From: Malonomonas rubra DSM 5091
GTDB taxonomy: Bacteria > Desulfobacterota > Desulfuromonadia > Desulfuromonadales > Geopsychrobacteraceae
Assembly (NCBI RefSeq): GCF_900142125.1
Contig: NZ_FQZT01000005.1
Span: 124,001 to 188,000 of the forward strand
DNA length: 64,000 bases
Direction of reading: 5' to 3'
The position numbers were made by a program, and so were the translations under genes. This document shows positions 28,100 through 37,314 of this stretch, piece by piece; the stretch's first letter is position 1, and every line of letters begins with the position of its first letter. The notes under the pieces are model-generated. The model saw nothing but the letters and a program-made list of their open reading frames with translations. It made no database searches and was not told the DNA's origin.

Positions 28100-29044
28100 A
28101 TGCTCGACGCCTTTTATTTCGCCATTAAAACGACTGCCCCGATCTTCTGTATCATCGCCCTTGGCATTTTGTTCAAGCGGATTGGCTGGGTCACCGACGA
28201 GTTCGCCCGCATCGGCTCTGACTTGGTGTTCAAAGTCACCCTGCCCTGTCTGCTGTTCGTCAAAATTGTGCAGACCGATTTTGCCCAGGGTCTGCCGACC
28301 GGTTTGGTGCTCTATGCGCTCTGCGCCACGATCGCCGTGTTTTTGCTGCTTGACCGCCTGATCGCGCCACGGTTGCAGGAGGTGTTTGATCGCGGGGTTT
28401 TTGTTCAGGGGGCCTTTCGCGGCAACATGGGGATTATCGGCTTGGCTTACTGCCTGAGCGCCTTCGGCGAGGCGGTCGTCGCCAAGGCATCGATTTACCT
28501 GGCAATCATGACGATTCTTTTCAACGTCCTTGCGGTGATTACCCTGACCCGGCATCAGGGCGCCAGCGAACAGCGCGATTTCAGCCGCATTTTTTTGAAT
28601 ATCGCGAAAAACCCGCTGATCCTTTCGATCTGCGCGGCGATGATTCTCTCCCTCGGCAAAGTGCCGGTCTCGGAAATCCTGCTCGAGACCGGTGGCTACT
28701 TTGGTCGCATGACCCTGCCTCTGGCGTTGCTCTGCGCCGGGGCTTCGATCCGGCTGCATGAGTTTCAAAGCTCCAGGCCGCTCTATTGGGCGACCTCCGG
28801 CAAGCTGTTTTTTGTGCCGTTGCTGATTACTCTCGGCGGTATCCTCGTTGGCCTGCGCGGCGACAGCCTCGGTGTGCTGTTCCTGATGAGCGCCTCCCCT
28901 GCCGCCGCCGCCAGCTACCCGATGGCTCAGGCGATGGGGACCAACCACCATCTGGCCGCTGCCATCATTGCCGCCACATCTCTCGGTTCGGTCGTCTCGA
29001 CCACGCTGGGGATTTTCCTGCTGCGCAGCTTCGGGTTGATTTAA
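28100..29044 (+). CDS. AEC-family (auxin efflux carrier type) transporter
   Basis: A 314-residue, about 10-helix membrane carrier. The N-terminus APIFCIIALGILFKRIGWV and the FRGNMGIIGLAYCLSAFGEA motif are typical of AEC/MleP-like permeases (Mem_trans). Bacterial members move malate, malonate or other organic anions. The neighbouring convergent gene is PEP carboxylase, which would fit a C4-dicarboxylate context, though that is only inference. Confidence 0.87.
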   Translation: MLDAFYFAIKTTAPIFCIIALGILFKRIGWVTDEFARIGSDLVFKVTLPCLLFVKIVQTDFAQGLPTGLVLYALCATIAVFLLLDRLIAPRLQEVFDRGVFVQGAFRGNMGIIGLAYCLSAFGEAVVAKASIYLAIMTILFNVLAVITLTRHQGASEQRDFSRIFLNIAKNPLILSICAAMILSLGKVPVSEILLETGGYFGRMTLPLALLCAGASIRLHEFQSSRPLYWATSGKLFFVPLLITLGGILVGLRGDSLGVLFLMSASPAAAASYPMAQAMGTNHHLAAAIIAATSLGSVVSTTLGIFLLRSFGLI

Positions 29045-29053
29045 ACTGATTTA

Positions 29054-31831
29054 TCAGCCGGTATTGCGCAGCCCGGCGGCAATGCCGCTGACGGTTGCGG
29101 CCAGCACATAATCAAGCTCTTCCGACCCTTCGCCAGTATACTTACGCCGCATCAGTTCAATCTGAATCAAGCTCAGCGGATCGACATAAGGGTTGCGCAG
29201 GCGCAGCGAACTGGCCAGGTCGGGGTGTTTCTCCAGGAGTTCCTGCTGACCGGTGACACGCAGAATCATTGTCCTGGTCAAGAGGAATTCCTTTTCGAAC
29301 ATGCTGAACAGCCGCTCGCGCAGATCGGCATCTGCAATCAATTCGGCATAACGACGCGCCAGCGGCAGATCGACCTTCGCCAGAGCCATTTCGACGTTGC
29401 GAATCATGTCGAAGAAGAAGGGGAACTGCTTCATCATGCTGCACAGAAGTTGCTCGTTCTGCGTCCCCTCCGCGATAAACCTGGAAAAGGCTGTGCCGAC
29501 ACCGAACCAGGCGGGGATCAGCAGGCGGCTCTGGATCCAACCGAATCCCCAGGGGATGGCTCGCAGATCATCAAGAGAGCGGCTCTTTTTCCGCTTGGCG
29601 GGGCGGGAGCCGATGCGCGCCAGTTCAAATTCACGCGCCGGGGTGCCTTGCTCGAAATAGCTGAAGATGTCCGGGTTGTGATAAATGTTCTCCCGGTAGC
29701 AATCGAAGGCTGTTGCCGACATGGTTTCGAGCGCTTGCTCCCAAGCCGAATCGATGGTGTTGGTAACCAGACCGGCACTGGTCAGGGCTTCGAGCCCTGC
29801 GGCCACCATCGATTCCAGGTTTCGCAGTGTCAGTGTGGCATCGGCATATTTGAAGTTGATCACCTCGCCCTGCTCGGTCAGCTTCAAGGCACCGCTGAAA
29901 GCTCCCGGCGGCTGCGCAACGATGGCACGATGGGTCGGACCACCGCCACGCCCCACAGTGCCGCCGCGGCCATGGAACAGGCGCAGTTTGACGTCACATT
30001 CGCAGGCAACCTGATGCAACGCGCGGTGTGTTTTGTAGATCTCCCAGCTGCTTGTCAACATGCCTCCGTCCTTGTTTGAATCGGAGTAGCCGAGCATCAC
30101 TTCCTGCCAGCGCCCCCAGCTGTCGAGATAAGAGGCGTAATCCGCACTTTGCCAGAGGTCGCGGCAGATTTGCGGGGCGTTGTGCAGATCCTCGATCGAT
30201 TCGAACAGCGGCACCGGCATCAGGCCCGGATCGTTTCGTTCGCATGAGCCTTTGACAGCGATGCCGCTCAGCTCCATCAACCAGATCAGGGCATGGATAT
30301 CTTCGACCCCGCTGGCCCCGCTGATGACGTAACTCTGCAGTGCTTGCGGCGGATAGGTTTTTTTCAATTCAGCAACGGCCTGAAGTGTCTCCAGCAGTTC
30401 GATCGTCTGCGGTGACGGGGGCGTTGCCAACCCGACCGAGGCTCCAGCAGCCAGCTCCTTGACGGCCAGAGCATGAACTTTTGCATGTTGACGCAGATCG
30501 AGGCTGTGCAGGTGAAAACCAAAAGTGCGAACCTGGCGCATCATCGGCACAACGTAACTGTCGGCCAGGCGTTCGCCGGCGTTGCGATGCAGGCTCTGTT
30601 TGAGTACCTCCAGGTCCTCCAGTAGAGAGCCTGAATCCGGGTAGGATTCCAGGTCTTCCGGAGCCGTCAGCGACAGGCGCAGGCGGAAGCGGATAAAGCC
30701 GACCAGTCGGCGACAAAGCTCCCCATGGGGCAAATCGGCGACTTCTTCAGCAGCCCGTGGGAATTGGCCGGCCAGTGTTTCCAGATGATGCTCAAGGTGC
30801 GGGTCTGCTCCGGTTAGGGCCGTGGTCGGGGTGAGAATGCGGCGGAGCTGTTCGACTTGCTCAAGATAAGCACCGAGAATCAGCTCGCGAGAACTTTGCA
30901 GGGCGGTTTCAGTCGCTTCCGGGGTGACGAAGGGATTGCCGTCACGGTCACCGCCGACCCATGAGCCGAAACGGACCAGGGTCGGCAGGCTGTCACGCCG
31001 GATCTCCCGGTTATAAACCTCGGTAAAAGCTGCTGTGATTTCACGGTAGAGTTGTGGCACCGGCGGTAACAATGAGAGCGGATAATGATCAAGTCCCATG
31101 GCGATTTCGTCTGCCACGCGTGGCTTGCGGCGGCGAACTTCATCCGATTGCCAAAGGGCCGTGATCTCTGCCAGAATCGCCTCCTGCACCCTGTCGATTT
31201 CGGCATCAACCAGTGGCAAACGGTCGAGTTGCTCCAGTAGCTGGGCTATCCTCCTCCGCTTAAAGCGCATCACCCGGCGTGCGACTTCTGTCGGGTGGGC
31301 GGTGAAGACCGGCACTATCTCGATTTTCTGCAGTTGCTCGAAAGCCTGCTCTGCCGAAAGCCCGCACTTCTTCATGCGGCGCAGGGTCGCCCGCAGCAGT
31401 CCAGGTTTCTCCTGATGTCCTTCAAGTAGTTCGGCACGGTTGCGGCGACGACGATGGTTTGCCTCGGCCAGGTTGGTGAGTTCAAAAAATGCCGAAAATG
31501 CTTTGACGATGCGATGGGTGGTGGCTAAGTCCAGGCCACGCACCAGTTCGGCCATTTCATCAAGCAGCGCCTGGTCCTGGGGAGTGCCGGTGAGACTGTC
31601 GTTGCTTGCGGTCAGAAGTTCGCGGTGGCGGATTGCCAGTTTGCGCAGTTTTTCTTCGGTTGCAAAAAGCTGACACCCGGCCTGTTCGCGAATAACAATC
31701 CCAAGCAACAAGCCAAGGGAACGAACGTCCCGCCGCAGAGGCAGTTCTTTTGTGACGGCATCGTTACTGCAAATTTCCGCCAGGCGTGCCTGCTGACTTT
31801 CGCTATGCCATAACCGCTCAATTTTTTCCAT
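29054..31831 (-). CDS. ppc: Phosphoenolpyruvate carboxylase
   Basis: A 925-residue anaplerotic enzyme making oxaloacetate from PEP and bicarbonate. Catalytic signatures: VFTAHPTEVARR near residue 175, GYSDSNKDGG near 585, and the Gly loop FHGRGGTVGRGGGP near 625; the C-terminus ends in the conserved RNTG. ATG 31831 is preceded by a GAAGGGGG Shine-Dalgarno; the longer frame to 31855 is less likely. Bicarbonate supply could link it to the carbonic anhydrases at 18.9-20.7 kb. Confidence 0.97.
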   Translation of the reverse strand: MEKIERLWHSESQQARLAEICSNDAVTKELPLRRDVRSLGLLLGIVIREQAGCQLFATEEKLRKLAIRHRELLTASNDSLTGTPQDQALLDEMAELVRGLDLATTHRIVKAFSAFFELTNLAEANHRRRRNRAELLEGHQEKPGLLRATLRRMKKCGLSAEQAFEQLQKIEIVPVFTAHPTEVARRVMRFKRRRIAQLLEQLDRLPLVDAEIDRVQEAILAEITALWQSDEVRRRKPRVADEIAMGLDHYPLSLLPPVPQLYREITAAFTEVYNREIRRDSLPTLVRFGSWVGGDRDGNPFVTPEATETALQSSRELILGAYLEQVEQLRRILTPTTALTGADPHLEHHLETLAGQFPRAAEEVADLPHGELCRRLVGFIRFRLRLSLTAPEDLESYPDSGSLLEDLEVLKQSLHRNAGERLADSYVVPMMRQVRTFGFHLHSLDLRQHAKVHALAVKELAAGASVGLATPPSPQTIELLETLQAVAELKKTYPPQALQSYVISGASGVEDIHALIWLMELSGIAVKGSCERNDPGLMPVPLFESIEDLHNAPQICRDLWQSADYASYLDSWGRWQEVMLGYSDSNKDGGMLTSSWEIYKTHRALHQVACECDVKLRLFHGRGGTVGRGGGPTHRAIVAQPPGAFSGALKLTEQGEVINFKYADATLTLRNLESMVAAGLEALTSAGLVTNTIDSAWEQALETMSATAFDCYRENIYHNPDIFSYFEQGTPAREFELARIGSRPAKRKKSRSLDDLRAIPWGFGWIQSRLLIPAWFGVGTAFSRFIAEGTQNEQLLCSMMKQFPFFFDMIRNVEMALAKVDLPLARRYAELIADADLRERLFSMFEKEFLLTRTMILRVTGQQELLEKHPDLASSLRLRNPYVDPLSLIQIELMRRKYTGEGSEELDYVLAATVSGIAAGLRNTG

Positions 31832-31958
31832 ATTCGCCCCCTTCTGCTTTTTCAATTATGACCGCAGAAATGCAAAGCTCAATGAGTGTGCGAAGGTTCT
31901 TCCCTTTGTGGGAGCAAAAAAGCAGTAAGCCGATTCTTAATGTGCATCGGTCGGAGAA

Positions 31959-33332
31959 ATGGACTATAGTCCTGACGTCTTCAGCAACGGACTTTTCACG
32001 GTGAAAGAGCAATCCCTCAACAAGCAGATTTTCAACCTGGCGGTGCCGACCATCATCGGTTTCCTCGGCATCATCCTGTTCGAGGCAATCGACATCTTCT
32101 GGATCGGCAAGCTGGGTCCGAAGGCGGTGGCAGCGGTCGGCGGGGCGTCCTTTATCCTCTGGACTCTGTACGCGCTGATGAACCTGACCAATACCGGTAC
32201 GGCGACGCTGATCGCCCAGTTCTGGGGCGCAGGTGACCGTGAGGCGCGGCACCAGGTGGCGCGCGAAGCTTTCTGGTACGTGCAGCTGTTTTCCCTGATC
32301 GCCATCCTCATCCTGCATTTCAGTATCGACGACCTGCTGCGCCTGATGGGACTGGATGCGGCCACCCAGCAGCTGGCTCTCGATTATTTCCGTGTTTACC
32401 TCTACGGCCTGCCGATGATCTACCTGTTCAACCTGCAGGGGCAGATTCTCAATGCGCAAGGGGCGGTGCGGCTGCGGACCATCATCATGCTGCTTTCCCT
32501 TGGCCTGAACATCCTGCTTGATCCGCTGTTGATCTTCGGCTATTGGGGATTCCCGGAACTCGGCATCAGGGGCGCATCGATCGCGACCCTGATCAGCGAA
32601 TCGATCGGCGTGCTGATCGGTCTTTACGCCATGCGCTACTGGGATTACATCGGCCGTTTACGCACCCTGCGACAGATTTCCGGCAAATATTTCAAACGCC
32701 TGCTGCTGATCGGTATCCCCTCGGCGGCGACCAACATGACCTGGACTATCGTTTTCCCTTTGCTGACTGTGGTCATCACCCGCTTCGGCATGGAGCCGCT
32801 GGCCGGGCTGAACATCGCCAACCGCTGGGAGGGGTTCCCTTACTTTTTTGGTGTCGGCATGTCAGTGGCAATAAGCACTCTGGTCGGTCACAGTATCGGT
32901 CGTGGAGAATCGGGACAGGTGCAGCGGATCGCCATGCGCGGCGTCTGGCTGACGAGCCTGATTCTGCTGCCGATGGCGCTGCTGTTCATCCTGATTCCGC
33001 AGCAGTTGATCGGCCTGCTTAATAACGATGCCGAAGTGATCCGCCATGGTGCCGAGTATTTGCGCATCGTCGGTTACTTCGAACTCTTCCTCGGCTGGGA
33101 GCTGGTGCTGGAAGGGGCTTATAACGGTATCGGTAAAACCGCGCCTTACATGTGGGTGCGGGTGCCGCTGACGCTTGGCCGTATTCCGCTGGCCTGGCTG
33201 TTGGCGGTCAATTTCGGCATGGGCATCAGCGGCGTCTGGTGGGCGATCAGTGTGACGACCTTGCTCAAAGGCGTGGTGCTTATGGCGGTCTTCCGACTGC
33301 AGGAGAGGCGCGGAACTCTGCAGCCACAGTAA
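31959..33332 (+). CDS. MATE-family multidrug/Na+ exporter
   Basis: A 457-residue, 12-helix membrane exporter with the two-bundle MATE layout (AVPTIIGFLGIILFEAIDIFWIG at the start, LLLIGIPSAATNMTWTI in the second half). It exports cationic compounds with Na+ or H+. ATG 31959 has GGAG 3 nt away; an alternative GTG at 32001 would shorten the tail. It diverges from ppc and is followed 90 nt later by another drug exporter gene. Confidence 0.9.
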   Translation: MDYSPDVFSNGLFTVKEQSLNKQIFNLAVPTIIGFLGIILFEAIDIFWIGKLGPKAVAAVGGASFILWTLYALMNLTNTGTATLIAQFWGAGDREARHQVAREAFWYVQLFSLIAILILHFSIDDLLRLMGLDAATQQLALDYFRVYLYGLPMIYLFNLQGQILNAQGAVRLRTIIMLLSLGLNILLDPLLIFGYWGFPELGIRGASIATLISESIGVLIGLYAMRYWDYIGRLRTLRQISGKYFKRLLLIGIPSAATNMTWTIVFPLLTVVITRFGMEPLAGLNIANRWEGFPYFFGVGMSVAISTLVGHSIGRGESGQVQRIAMRGVWLTSLILLPMALLFILIPQQLIGLLNNDAEVIRHGAEYLRIVGYFELFLGWELVLEGAYNGIGKTAPYMWVRVPLTLGRIPLAWLLAVNFGMGISGVWWAISVTTLLKGVVLMAVFRLQERRGTLQPQ

Positions 33333-33422
33333 CAACAGGACTTCTCTGGTGTCTCCGGATGCGACTCGAACGAAAAAATAATCATTGCCTCTTCACCCTG
33401 CCCGGCGTTACAAAGTCCCGTT

Positions 33423-34586
33423 ATGAAAAAGTCCGCAATCTTTTTTCTGCTTGTTCTGCTTTCCGCGTTCCCGCCGCTGTCGACCGATATGTATTTACCG
33501 GCGATCCCGCTGCTGCAGAAAACCTGGCAGCAGCCGTTGACGGTAGTCAACCTGACTCTGGTCTGTTTTTTTGTCAGTTACTGCCTGTTTCTTCTGGTTT
33601 ACGGGCCGATCTCCGATCGGTGCGGGCGTAAACCGCCATTGCTGGTGGGCCTCGTCCTGTTTATCGTCGCGTCATTGCTCTGTGCCCTGTCTACAAATGT
33701 CGGCAGCCTGATTCTGTTCCGTGTGCTGCAGGCCGCTGGAGCGGCCGCAGCGGCGGCGCTTGCCATGGCCATGACCAAGGACCTTTATCGTAGTGAAGAG
33801 CGGGTGCGGATTCTTGCCTGGATCGGTGTCATCATGGCGCTCGCTCCGGCGGTTGCCCCGATTCTCGGTAGCTGGTTGATGGTCTGGGCATCGTGGCGCT
33901 GGATCTTTGTTTGCCAGGCGGCGGTGGCGGCGGTGGCTCTGATCGGTGTGCTGCGGATGGAGGAAACGCTGCAAGAGAAATCGAACACCAGCGCGCTGGA
34001 AACGGCGACCATCTACCTGCAGCTGTTTCGAAACCGGCGTTACATGGCCTACGCGTTGATGATCAGCCTGGTGGTGCTGCCCCACTTCGGCTACATCGCC
34101 GGGGCGGCCGATATTTATATCACCAGGTTCGGACTGTCGGAACAGACCTTTGGTTACCTGTTTGCCATCAACGCCCTCTCTTTTATGTCGGGCTCCCTGC
34201 TCTGTACCCGCCTGTTGCGCTGGATGTCTCCCGGTAAGGTGATGTCGCTCGGCTTCGCTGGTTTTCTGCTCGGGGGCATCATCATGCTGTTGCGGTTGTT
34301 TCCCGATCCCTGGTCGCTGGTCCTGCCGATGATACCGATTACTTTCTCCCTCGGCCTGAGCCGGCCGCCGAGCAACAACCTGGTGCTGGAACAGGTCGAC
34401 CGCAATGCCGGTGCCGCCTCCTCGCTGCTGGTGTTTATTTTCTTTATTATTGGCGCCTTCGCCATGTGGCTGATCTCCCTCGACTGGAGCGACAAGGTTC
34501 AGGTGATCGGACTGCTGGCGACCGGTGTCGGCGTGGTGACTTTAAGTTGTTGGACTTTTCTGGCGCGACGGGAGGCAAGAAACTGA
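33423..34586 (+). CDS. Bcr/CflA-family MFS drug exporter
   Basis: A 387-residue 12-helix transporter. FPPLSTDMYLPAIPLLQ in helix 1 and the helix 2-3 loop GPISDRCGRKPPLL are hallmarks of Bcr/CflA (bicyclomycin/chloramphenicol-type) exporters, as is SRPPSNNLVLE late in the protein. It probably forms an efflux pair with the preceding MATE gene. No clear Shine-Dalgarno precedes the ATG. Confidence 0.9.
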   Translation: MKKSAIFFLLVLLSAFPPLSTDMYLPAIPLLQKTWQQPLTVVNLTLVCFFVSYCLFLLVYGPISDRCGRKPPLLVGLVLFIVASLLCALSTNVGSLILFRVLQAAGAAAAAALAMAMTKDLYRSEERVRILAWIGVIMALAPAVAPILGSWLMVWASWRWIFVCQAAVAAVALIGVLRMEETLQEKSNTSALETATIYLQLFRNRRYMAYALMISLVVLPHFGYIAGAADIYITRFGLSEQTFGYLFAINALSFMSGSLLCTRLLRWMSPGKVMSLGFAGFLLGGIIMLLRLFPDPWSLVLPMIPITFSLGLSRPPSNNLVLEQVDRNAGAASSLLVFIFFIIGAFAMWLISLDWSDKVQVIGLLATGVGVVTLSCWTFLARREARN

Positions 34587-34602
34587 AGGGCTGGAGGCGA
34601 GA

Positions 34603-36300
34603 TCAGTTCCAGAAATCTCTCAGCAACAGCTCTTTGTTCGATTCGCTGAATTGATTGTTGAACCTCAGGGTATTGCTGCTGACCTGGTCGACCTCTTCGG
34701 TGAACATGCCGATCTGTATTCCGCTTGGATTTAATCCCTCGAGCAGCTGGTAAACCTGGGCGTTGACTTCCTCGGGGGTTAAGTGTCGGTTGTCGGCTTC
34801 GGCGAGCATATTCCGTGCATACTGCGAGCTTTCACTCGGATTGATGGCGAGCAGGGTCAGATAGGTGATCTCGATGTTGTGCAGCAGTTCGATCGACCCG
34901 GCAACGTGCGCATCCGACAACTTCAGGCCGCCGACCCCAGGCATCATCATCGCCGAGACCTCGATTTCTGCTTCGGCCAGCCTACGTGCCGCTTCGATCA
35001 TATCGGCGCGTGTGCAGTCCTTGCAGACATAGTTCAAGACTTCATCCGAGCCGCTCTCCAATCCCCAGTAGATCAAAGAAAAACCTGCTTCTTTCAGGCG
35101 CTTCAGGTCATCAACCGATTTCTGCAGAATTGAGCTGGTCCTGCCGTAAAGGGAGATTCTCTGTGGTTCGAAGATACTCGCCGCGTAGTTGAGTGACTTC
35201 AGCAGAAGTTCGGTTTCTACCGCCAGGGTATTGCCGCTGCCGATGAACAGTCGCTCGATTCGCGACTTCTCGGAACCGATCGATTCAGTCACGCGATCAA
35301 CATGCTCTTTGAACTGCTCAAAGCTTTTGGTCACCGGTTTCATACCGGCGTACTCGGTGCAGAAGGTGCAACGGTTGTAATCGCAGCCGGTGGTCAGCTC
35401 CAGCCGCAGGACATGAGGTTTGCGCTCCGAAGGGGGTGACGACAGGCTGTGCGAACTGAACAGCTCTTCGTTGCGATAGGTGGCGTCCAGCCTGGGCGCA
35501 AGGACGGAGAAATTTTTGCTCGGTACGCTTATCAGTTGGTCGCCCTCGCGCTTCAAAAAGCCTTCAGCGACGAGATATTCAATCGCGGTCCGGGCGGCAA
35601 AGGTGTAAACGGACGAATCGATCTGCGATTTCATTGCCCGCAGCATGGAATCGTTGAAAAAGTACTGCGCGATGCCGGTGAAATCCTGGTGCCTCTGCAA
35701 CAGCTCATCAATGCCTAAAACTTCAAGATCTTCGTCGGGAATTTCCATCGTAAACATCTCGACGCCATAGCGCCCGGTGATGGAATAGAACTTGACTTTT
35801 GCAGCGTCCTCCAGCTTTTCAACGATAAAGCCCTCGCTCCCCGGTTTGGCATAGCTGGCACTGGAATCGAGCTTGACCCTGACCCGGGCTCCTGTTTCCA
35901 GTGTGGAGCTAGCCTCCTTTTTCAAGGTTTCGGCAACGATAGGCAGCAAAGAACTTGCAAGCCTGGAGTACGAGATGTCCTCAAGGTTGTTTTCGGGGAG
36001 GTTTATTTCACGGTTGATTCTTGTCTGCAGAGCTTGAATCGTTTTGGCTGCAATTCTGCTTTTATCATCAGATTTTTCAAAAAGGGATTCTATGCCGTCG
36101 AAACAGGGCAGCAGGCTGAACAGGCTGTGGTTGGAAAATTTGCGCAGCAGTTTTTCCTGGGCGATTCTTTGCCCGTCAAACTGCCTTAACATCCAGACTA
36201 ATTCATTGTGACTGACGTACATCCACCTGCCTGTATCCGCGGTAATTTTTCGATAAATATATTCAGAAAACAAAAGATCAGTATACAGCATTATCCTCAT
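34603..36300 (-). CDS. Radical SAM protein with long N-terminal region
   Basis: About 565 residues if started at ATG 36300 (MRIMLYTDLL); the open frame continues to 36780 but that part overlaps the divergent gene. The radical SAM domain starts around residue 285 with C-x4-C-x2-C (TTGCDYNRCTFCTEY), the spacing seen in one subfamily with NKCTFC-type motifs, and continues with SGNTLAVE, LYGRTSSIL and YWGLESGSDEVL. The first 280 residues contain no domain I recognise except a possible winged helix (TAIEYLVAEGFLKREGDQL). ATG 36291 is another possible start. Substrate unknown. Confidence 0.78.
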   Translation of the reverse strand: MRIMLYTDLLFSEYIYRKITADTGRWMYVSHNELVWMLRQFDGQRIAQEKLLRKFSNHSLFSLLPCFDGIESLFEKSDDKSRIAAKTIQALQTRINREINLPENNLEDISYSRLASSLLPIVAETLKKEASSTLETGARVRVKLDSSASYAKPGSEGFIVEKLEDAAKVKFYSITGRYGVEMFTMEIPDEDLEVLGIDELLQRHQDFTGIAQYFFNDSMLRAMKSQIDSSVYTFAARTAIEYLVAEGFLKREGDQLISVPSKNFSVLAPRLDATYRNEELFSSHSLSSPPSERKPHVLRLELTTGCDYNRCTFCTEYAGMKPVTKSFEQFKEHVDRVTESIGSEKSRIERLFIGSGNTLAVETELLLKSLNYAASIFEPQRISLYGRTSSILQKSVDDLKRLKEAGFSLIYWGLESGSDEVLNYVCKDCTRADMIEAARRLAEAEIEVSAMMMPGVGGLKLSDAHVAGSIELLHNIEITYLTLLAINPSESSQYARNMLAEADNRHLTPEEVNAQVYQLLEGLNPSGIQIGMFTEEVDQVSSNTLRFNNQFSESNKELLLRDFWN

Positions 36301-36402
36301 TAAATGAAGGGGAATGGTTGGCCGGCATTGCTCGGCTGAACTGCTGTTTTCTCGAGAAATCAGTAATTGACTCGCAGGCCCGGTCAGGCAACAATCGCCG
36401 CC

Positions 36403-37275
36403 ATGAGAAAGTTGACTCTCGAACAGATCGAAACCGTGATTCTCGATTTCTGGCAGGGATCGCCGCTTAACAGTCTTCACATGCAGGGCGGTGAAAAAGC
36501 CTGGAAACAGCCGCACATTGCTGTGGCGGCAGCCAGTGATCCACTTTTTGTCGAGATAAAAAAGATGATCGGTCCTTTTTACTGGACCCCGGAAGAGGCT
36601 TTTGCTCTCGGCAGGCCCGGTCTTCAGGCAAGTGCTGAGGAGCTGAGCGTGATCAGCTACGTTCTCCCGCAGACAGAAGCGACGCGGAGCGATCAGCGTG
36701 CGATGAACGAGTTGCCGGCGGAACGCTGGGCGCGCTCGCGCTATCATGGGGAGGAGTTCAACTGCGGGCTGAGATCTCATCTGGCAGGAAGGCTCAGTGC
36801 GGCAGGTTACCCTGCCGTCGCGCCGGAGAGGTTACTCGACTTTGATTACCGGACCTCGGAAAAGTTCGGCATTGCTTCTAACTGGTCGGAGAGGCATGTT
36901 GCTTTTGTCGCCGGTCACGGAACTTTTGGCCTTTCCGATGGTTTGATCACTCGTTTCGGCAAGGCGGTTCGTTTCGGCTCGGTTGTTGTCAAAGCCGACC
37001 TGCCGGTGACATCACGTATGTACGGCGAAGATCATCAGGCCTGGTGTCTCTGGTATGCCAAAGGTAAGTGCGGCGCCTGTGTCCACCGCTGCCCGATCGA
37101 TGCCATCGCGAAAGATGTCGGTCATGATAAGCCTGCCTGCTTCAAGTATATTCGCGGTGTCACTGCTCCCTATGTGGCGAAAAACTTCGGCCTTGGTGAT
37201 ACTCCCTGTGGGCTCTGCCAGGTCAAAATTCCCTGCGAAGCACAGATCCCGTCAGCCTTGCAGGCAAACGGTTAA
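36403..37275 (+). CDS. QueG-like 4Fe-4S protein lacking the corrinoid part
   Basis: About 290 residues. The C-terminal half carries a double-cluster ferredoxin domain with CGACVHRCPIDAI and CGLCQVKIPCE, and the centre (HVAFVAGHGTFGLSDGLIT, GSVVV) resembles the QueG cap region. The N-terminus does not look like the B12-binding catalytic module of true epoxyqueuosine reductase, so it is a relative, likely an electron-transfer or unrelated reductase. ATG 36403 is chosen by sense (MRKLTLEQIE); the Shine-Dalgarno is weak. It is divergent from the radical SAM gene, with a strong terminator after it. Confidence 0.75.
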   Translation: MRKLTLEQIETVILDFWQGSPLNSLHMQGGEKAWKQPHIAVAAASDPLFVEIKKMIGPFYWTPEEAFALGRPGLQASAEELSVISYVLPQTEATRSDQRAMNELPAERWARSRYHGEEFNCGLRSHLAGRLSAAGYPAVAPERLLDFDYRTSEKFGIASNWSERHVAFVAGHGTFGLSDGLITRFGKAVRFGSVVVKADLPVTSRMYGEDHQAWCLWYAKGKCGACVHRCPIDAIAKDVGHDKPACFKYIRGVTAPYVAKNFGLGDTPCGLCQVKIPCEAQIPSALQANG

Positions 37276-37277
37276 GA

Positions 37278-37314
37278 AAAGCCCCGGTCTATTTGACCGG
37301 GGCTTTGGTTTTTC
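37278..37314. terminator. Bidirectional terminator
   Basis: AAAGCCCCGGTC (37278-37289), loop TATTT and GACCGGGGCTTT (37295-37306) form a 12-bp stem with T residues after it on the plus strand. It separates the convergent QueG-like and chemoreceptor genes. Confidence 0.92.

Noticed and set aside
36301-36780. Upstream extension of the radical SAM reading frame
   Set aside because: It overlaps the divergent QueG-like gene and is not protein-like; an internal start is used.
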